In this document: positions 5,265-8,588 of the stretch, in pieces
How the letters are laid out: each line of letters opens with the position of its first letter
How positions within the stretch are numbered: position 1 is the stretch's first letter
Source of the DNA: Planctomycetota bacterium
GTDB lineage: Bacteria > Planctomycetota > UBA1135 > UBA2386
DNA length: 8,588 nucleotides
Direction: 5' to 3'
Assembly: GCA_020425885.1 (NCBI GenBank)
Contig: JAGQRA010000986.1
Coordinates: forward strand, 1 to 8,588
Position numbers and translations under genes: made by a program
The notes under the pieces: model-generated
The model's database searches: none
Told to the model about the DNA's origin: nothing
What the model saw: only the letters and a program-made list of their open reading frames with translations

Positions 5265-6742
5265 GGTTCTGCGGTCCCTGCCGCAATTCGGTCCCGCTCG
5301 ATGTCGTCGATCATCTCGTCCGAGATGTCGCCGGTCGGGTATTCCCCGGTGAAACAGCCGGTGCAGAACTCGCGATCGTTGCCGCCGGCGACACGTACGC
5401 CATCGACCATCTGCTCGACGGTCTGGTAGAGCACGGTATCGGCGCCGAGTTCGGCCGCGATCTGCTCGTGCGTCCGCTCGCGCGCGACGAACTCCCGCTT
5501 CGTCGACATGTCGATGCCGTAGAAGCACGGGAACAGCAGCGGCGGCGAATACGAAGCGAAGTGCACCTTCACCGCCCCCATCTGCTTGGCGATGGCGACG
5601 ATCTGTCGGCTCGTGTTACCGCGTACGATCGAGTCATCGAGGATGATGACGTGCTTGCCTTCGAACTCGGCCCGGATCGGATTGAGCTTGGCCCGGATCG
5701 AGGCGCGGCGAGCCTCGTCGTTGGGCATGATGAAGGTACGGCCGACGTAGCGGTTCTTGACGAAGCCCTCGCGACATGGGAGGTCGAGTTCTTCGGCCAT
5801 GGTCTGGGCCGCGGTCTTGGCCGACTCCGGCACCGGAATCACGACATCGGCCCGCAGCCCCGTCTCGCGGAAGGCATGCGCCAGGCGCCGCCCCAGTTCC
5901 ATACGCGCCTCGTAGACCGAGGTCGTATCGAGGAAGGCGTCAGGTCGGGCGAAGTAGATGTACTCGAAGATGCACGGCCGATGCGGCTTGTCGCCGACCT
6001 GCACGAAGTGGGGCACACGGTCGCTGCCGATCCAGAGCATCTCGCCGGCCGCCAGGTCGCGCACGACTTCGTAGCCGGCGACATCGAGCACGACCGACTC
6101 GCTCGCGACGGCGTAGAACGTGCCCTCGGGAGTCTCCTTCTTGCCGAAGATGATCGGCTTGATGCCGAACGGATCGCGGAAGGCATACATGCCTTCGGCC
6201 GTGATGCCGACGACCGAGTAGGCCCCCTTCACCCGCCTGAACACCTCCTCGACCGCGACACGGACTTCTTCGACGCCGATGCCGTCGCCGTTGCGTCGCA
6301 TCAGCGCATCGGCGAACACGTAGAGCACGACCTCGAGGTCGCAGCTGCTGCCGAGGTGGATGTGGCGATTGTTGAAGTACGTCCGTCGCAGCTCGTGGAA
6401 GTTGGTGACGTTGCCGTTGTGCGCCATGGCGACGCCGACCGGATAGTCGAGCCAGAACGGCTGCACGTCGGTGTCCTCGCCGAGGCCGACCGTCGGGTAG
6501 CGGACGTGACCGACGCCGAGATGCCCGCGCAGACGTTGCAGGTGCTTGTCCTGGAAGACCTCCCGGACCAGCCCGAGGCCCTTCTTGGCCTGGAACTTCT
6601 CGCCGAAGGTGACGACGCCGGCAGCGTCTTGACCACGATGCTGGATGGCCAGGAGTCCGCTGAGGACATCGTGAATGGTGTCCGTGCCCGGGGGACCGAT
6701 GATGGAGATGAAGCCGCACATGTTCGGCGGGGAGCTTACCAT
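5243..6742 (-). CDS. purF: Amidophosphoribosyltransferase, [4Fe-4S] propeptide type
   Basis: The enzyme makes 5-phosphoribosylamine from PRPP and glutamine, the first committed step of de novo purine synthesis. The N-terminal glutaminase begins at the catalytic Cys of MCGFISIIG, followed by IQHRGQDAAG, GHVRYPTVG and AMAHNGNVTN. The phosphoribosyltransferase half carries the PRPP loop VIILDDSIVRGNTSR. Counting the catalytic Cys as 1, cysteines at 249 (PCIFEYIYFARPD), 398 (FPCFYGID), 452 and 455 (CTGCFTGEYPTG) match the four iron-sulfur ligands of the Bacillus-type enzyme. That type is made with a short propeptide removed to expose the Cys. Three in-frame ATGs fit: 6754 (12-residue leader), 6742 (8-residue leader, GGGGG five bases upstream) and 6721 (Met only, no Shine-Dalgarno). 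I prefer 6742. With that start the product is 499 residues. It stands divergent from the aminotransferase gene and overlaps the methyltransferase gene tail to tail. Confidence 0.95.
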   Translation of the reverse strand: MVSSPPNMCGFISIIGPPGTDTIHDVLSGLLAIQHRGQDAAGVVTFGEKFQAKKGLGLVREVFQDKHLQRLRGHLGVGHVRYPTVGLGEDTDVQPFWLDYPVGVAMAHNGNVTNFHELRRTYFNNRHIHLGSSCDLEVVLYVFADALMRRNGDGIGVEEVRVAVEEVFRRVKGAYSVVGITAEGMYAFRDPFGIKPIIFGKKETPEGTFYAVASESVVLDVAGYEVVRDLAAGEMLWIGSDRVPHFVQVGDKPHRPCIFEYIYFARPDAFLDTTSVYEARMELGRRLAHAFRETGLRADVVIPVPESAKTAAQTMAEELDLPCREGFVKNRYVGRTFIMPNDEARRASIRAKLNPIRAEFEGKHVIILDDSIVRGNTSRQIVAIAKQMGAVKVHFASYSPPLLFPCFYGIDMSTKREFVARERTHEQIAAELGADTVLYQTVEQMVDGVRVAGGNDREFCTGCFTGEYPTGDISDEMIDDIERDRIAAGTAEPQDLTPK

Positions 6743-6762
6743 CCGCACCCCCATGACCTGTC
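6722..6762. promoter_or_regulatory. Compressed divergent start region of purF and the aminotransferase gene
   Basis: The aminotransferase ATG is at 6753-6755. Candidate purF ATGs on the other strand are at 6754, 6742 and 6721. If the first is used, both start codons lie in the same palindromic CATG at 6752-6755; with the others only 10-31 bases separate them. Each gene's promoter and leader must therefore lie within the other's coding sequence. No recognisable operator or -10/-35 pair was found by eye. Confidence 0.5.
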
Positions 6763-7652
6763 TATGCAACTTGGACGGCTCGATCCTGCCGGAATCGGAG
6801 GCGCACATCCCCGTCCTCGACAGAGGCTTCCTGTTCGGCGACTCGGTCTACGAGGTCACGCGCACCAGGGGCCTGCTGCCGTTCGCCTGGCCCGAGCACT
6901 TCGAGCGGCTGCGGTCCTCCGCCGACGCCATCCAGCTCGACCTCGACCTCGCCGAGGCCGAGGTCGCGCGGCGCGTCGCCGCCACCCTGGCTGCGGCCGA
7001 CCACGGCGACAGCTACGTCCGCATCATCGTGACCCGCGGCACCGGCACGTCGCCCAACATCGGACTCGATCACGCCCCCGGGCCGCCGCGCTGGGTCATC
7101 CTGGTCCGCCCGGCGCCGGAGTTGTCCGGCAAGCCGGCCCGGCTCGCCATCGTGCAACGCCTGCGCAACGACCGCCGCGCGCTCGACCCGGCGACCAAGA
7201 GCGGCAACTACCTCAACAACCTGCTGGCCCTCGCCGAAGCACGCTCGCAGGGCGCGACCGACTGCCTGATGGCCAACGCCGACGGCAACATCACCGAAGG
7301 CGCGACCTCGAACTTCTTCGCCCGCATCGGCGGGGTGTGGTGCACGCCGCCGCTGCAGGCCGGCATCTTGGCCGGTGTCACCAGGAGGCTGCTGCTCGAA
7401 CTGCTCGCCGAACTCGGCGAACGGGTCGACGAGCGCAACCTGCTGCCCGCCGACGTGCGCGGCGCCGAGGAGCTGTTCCTCTCGAGCACGCTGCGCGACG
7501 TCGCACCCGTGACCCACATCGACGGGGCGCCGCTGCACGACGGCAACCCGGGGCCCCACACCGCCCGTCTCATGGCGGCATTCCACTCCCACTGCGAGCG
7601 GCTGATGAGCACCCGCTACGAGCCCGGGTGGCGACAGCTGCTCCAGGCCTGA
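6753..7652 (+). CDS. Class IV PLP-dependent aminotransferase (BCAT/DAAT-like)
   Basis: This 299-residue protein belongs to the fold-type IV PLP family that includes branched-chain aminotransferase, D-amino-acid aminotransferase and aminodeoxychorismate lyase. Visible signatures are VLDRGFLFGDSVYEVTRTRG (21-40), HFERLRSSADAI (49-60), the Schiff-base lysine Lys149 in PATKSGNYLNN, NADGNITEGATSNFF (175-189) with the PLP-contacting Glu182, GILAGVTRR (204-212) and SSTLRDVAPV (244-253). The length fits the family. The sequence does not decide between branched-chain, D-amino acid and lyase activity; the GFLFGDSVYE opening is shared by all three. The ATG at 6753 is chosen because conserved sequence begins directly after it; in-frame upstream codons overlap purF. 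A GGGGAG run lies about 19 bases upstream, rather far for a ribosome-binding site. It converges on the metallo-beta-lactamase-like gene with a 16-base gap. Confidence 0.9.
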   Translation: MTCLCNLDGSILPESEAHIPVLDRGFLFGDSVYEVTRTRGLLPFAWPEHFERLRSSADAIQLDLDLAEAEVARRVAATLAAADHGDSYVRIIVTRGTGTSPNIGLDHAPGPPRWVILVRPAPELSGKPARLAIVQRLRNDRRALDPATKSGNYLNNLLALAEARSQGATDCLMANADGNITEGATSNFFARIGGVWCTPPLQAGILAGVTRRLLLELLAELGERVDERNLLPADVRGAEELFLSSTLRDVAPVTHIDGAPLHDGNPGPHTARLMAAFHSHCERLMSTRYEPGWRQLLQA

Positions 7653-7668
7653 CCGCGCCGGCGGCGCC

Positions 7669-8583
7669 TCACTTGCCGCGGGTCACGTCCCACGATTCGC
7701 CGGGCGCGAGCAGCAAGGAGGGCGTCGGCTGCAGCGCCTTCTGGATGGTGAGCAGGTCGCGCAGGCTGACGCGCGGGAAGTCGGCCATCGACTGACACAG
7801 GAAGCCCTCGTCGAGCAGCACCAGACCGGGTTTGACCTTGGCGACGATCCGCGGCAGGTCCGCGTTGCGGGGCGACAGCAGCATGACGTCCACCGGTTCG
7901 GTCGTGACCTCCGACTCGCGCAGCGCCGGCGCGACGAACATCAGCCTCGGACCACCGTCGATCTCGATGCGGTAGCTGCACGAACCGGGAACCGATCCGT
8001 CCGCCAGGGCCCGCCCCAGGGCCCGCACCTTGATTCCCTTCGGCGGGCCACATTCCTCGCCGAGCGTGACCAACGGCACCTCCGACATCACGATGACCGG
8101 CAGGTGAAAGGCGATGTGGGTCAGCACCGGGCGCGGCGGCTTCGACATCAGCATGCGCTTCAGCAGCTCGTCGTTGCGACGCGTCGAGTCGAGCGGCTGG
8201 GTGAGGATCGCGAACTCCATCCTGCCCCACAGCCATTCCGCGATGTCGGCACCCGACGGATCGATGGCGAAACCGCCCTCGGAAGTGCCGATGAGCCAGC
8301 CGCCCATCGGGATGCGGAAGATGCGGACCGAACCAGCCGGCACCGGATCTTCCGCCGCTTTCGACATCGACTGCAGCCGTGACGCCCACCACGACGGCAG
8401 GCCGCGCGCCCTGATCCCGGCGACCTCGCGGGCCATGCGGCGGTTGATGCGGTTGGTGAACTCGATGAAGTCGACCCGCGGGAAGCGCTCGCAATGGCCA
8501 TCGATCACCTCCAGGGTCTTCCACCGCTCGAGCCCGCCGGCCTGTTCGGGGGCCACGGTGCCGTCGTGCACGACCGGCGGCAC
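7669..8583 (-). CDS. Putative metallo-beta-lactamase-fold protein lacking metal ligands
   Basis: The frame encodes at least 304 residues; its true start may be just outside the window, since GTG at 8583 is preceded by AGC and an incomplete xTG codon that could be ATG. I do not recognise a named gene. An N-terminal part of about 80 residues is mostly helical and charged. From about 86 the order of strands resembles the UlaG-like metallo-beta-lactamase fold: VRIFRIPMGGWLIGTSEGG, then FAIDPSGADI (105-114), EFAILTQPLDSTRRNDELL (123-141), VRALGRALADGS (187-198), SYRIEIDGGPRLMFVAP (203-219), VDVMLLSPRN (231-240), KPGLVLLDEGF (251-261) and a closing LLLAPGESWDV (290-300). Where active members have THxHxDH, this has TQPLDST. 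The later His and Asp positions also seem lost, so it is probably not a metal hydrolase. No signal peptide is seen. The fold call is an inference from pattern. Confidence 0.6.
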   Translation of the reverse strand: MPPVVHDGTVAPEQAGGLERWKTLEVIDGHCERFPRVDFIEFTNRINRRMAREVAGIRARGLPSWWASRLQSMSKAAEDPVPAGSVRIFRIPMGGWLIGTSEGGFAIDPSGADIAEWLWGRMEFAILTQPLDSTRRNDELLKRMLMSKPPRPVLTHIAFHLPVIVMSEVPLVTLGEECGPPKGIKVRALGRALADGSVPGSCSYRIEIDGGPRLMFVAPALRESEVTTEPVDVMLLSPRNADLPRIVAKVKPGLVLLDEGFLCQSMADFPRVSLRDLLTIQKALQPTPSLLLAPGESWDVTRGK

Positions 8584-8588
8584 GCTCA

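Noticed and set aside
4461..5528. 355-codon open frame on the minus strand
   Set aside because: It is antisense to the methyltransferase gene and overlaps the end of purF in another frame. The product is Arg-rich with no domain, and its end is translated from the inverted-repeat element.
7655..7667. GCGCC/GGCGC hairpin between the aminotransferase and metallo-beta-lactamase-like genes as a terminator
   Set aside because: The stem is only five base pairs with a three-base loop in a very GC-rich 16-base gap, and no T-run follows on either strand. Chance is a sufficient explanation.
5468..7795. 775-codon open frame on the plus strand
   Set aside because: It crosses purF antisense and then runs out of frame through the aminotransferase gene. 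No domain is visible, and its second half is an Arg/Ala/Pro-rich low-complexity translation.
1..8588. CRISPR array, tRNA or rRNA gene, transposase, phage or toxin-antitoxin module
   Set aside because: I looked on both strands and found no regularly spaced repeat array, no cloverleaf or rRNA-like segment and no transposase, integrase or toxin motif. The only repeats are the 16-bp pair near 1820 and the inverted element near 4476.

Overview
The window is a high-GC bacterial chromosome segment, densely packed with ordinary-looking genes and without tRNA, rRNA, CRISPR or insertion-sequence signatures. Nine features of the coding type are supported: eight well-formed genes plus one whose start may lie just past the right edge. 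The phylum cannot be fixed from the sequence. A CyaY-type frataxin points towards Pseudomonadota or another Gram-negative lineage. The PurF is the [4Fe-4S], propeptide-bearing (Bacillus-like) class, and the many long antisense open frames only reflect high third-position GC.

Layout from left to right. 1-97 is a comparatively AT-rich upstream region. 98-433 (+) is the frataxin-like iron protein CyaY. It converges on a four-gene minus-strand cluster that reads from right to left: pyrE (4464-3898), a fused MobA-like nucleotidyltransferase/NfsA-like nitroreductase (3893-2538), an RluA-family pseudouridine synthase (2534-1896) and a membrane-bound sensor histidine kinase (1863-490). The gaps of 4, 3 and 32 bases make this a likely single transcript that starts upstream of pyrE. 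A 111-bp element with 24-base inverted arms fills most of the gap between pyrE and the divergent O-methyltransferase gene (4614-5264, +).

The methyltransferase gene overlaps the 3' end of purF (minus strand, 6742-5243) tail to tail by 22 bases. purF is divergent from a class IV PLP aminotransferase (6753-7652, +), with almost no space between the start codons. The last gene (minus strand, 7669 to at least 8583) looks like a metallo-beta-lactamase-fold protein that has lost its metal ligands.

Functionally the window mixes nucleotide biosynthesis (PyrE and PurF, both PRPP users), RNA modification, amino-acid transamination and iron handling. I see no complete, obviously new multi-gene system. 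The points most worth following are the unusual two-domain nucleotidyltransferase-nitroreductase protein, the histidine kinase without a response regulator co-transcribed with it, the degenerate metallo-beta-lactamase-like protein, the palindromic element at the pyrE promoter, and a 16-bp direct repeat that puts the apparent ATG of the kinase gene out of frame.
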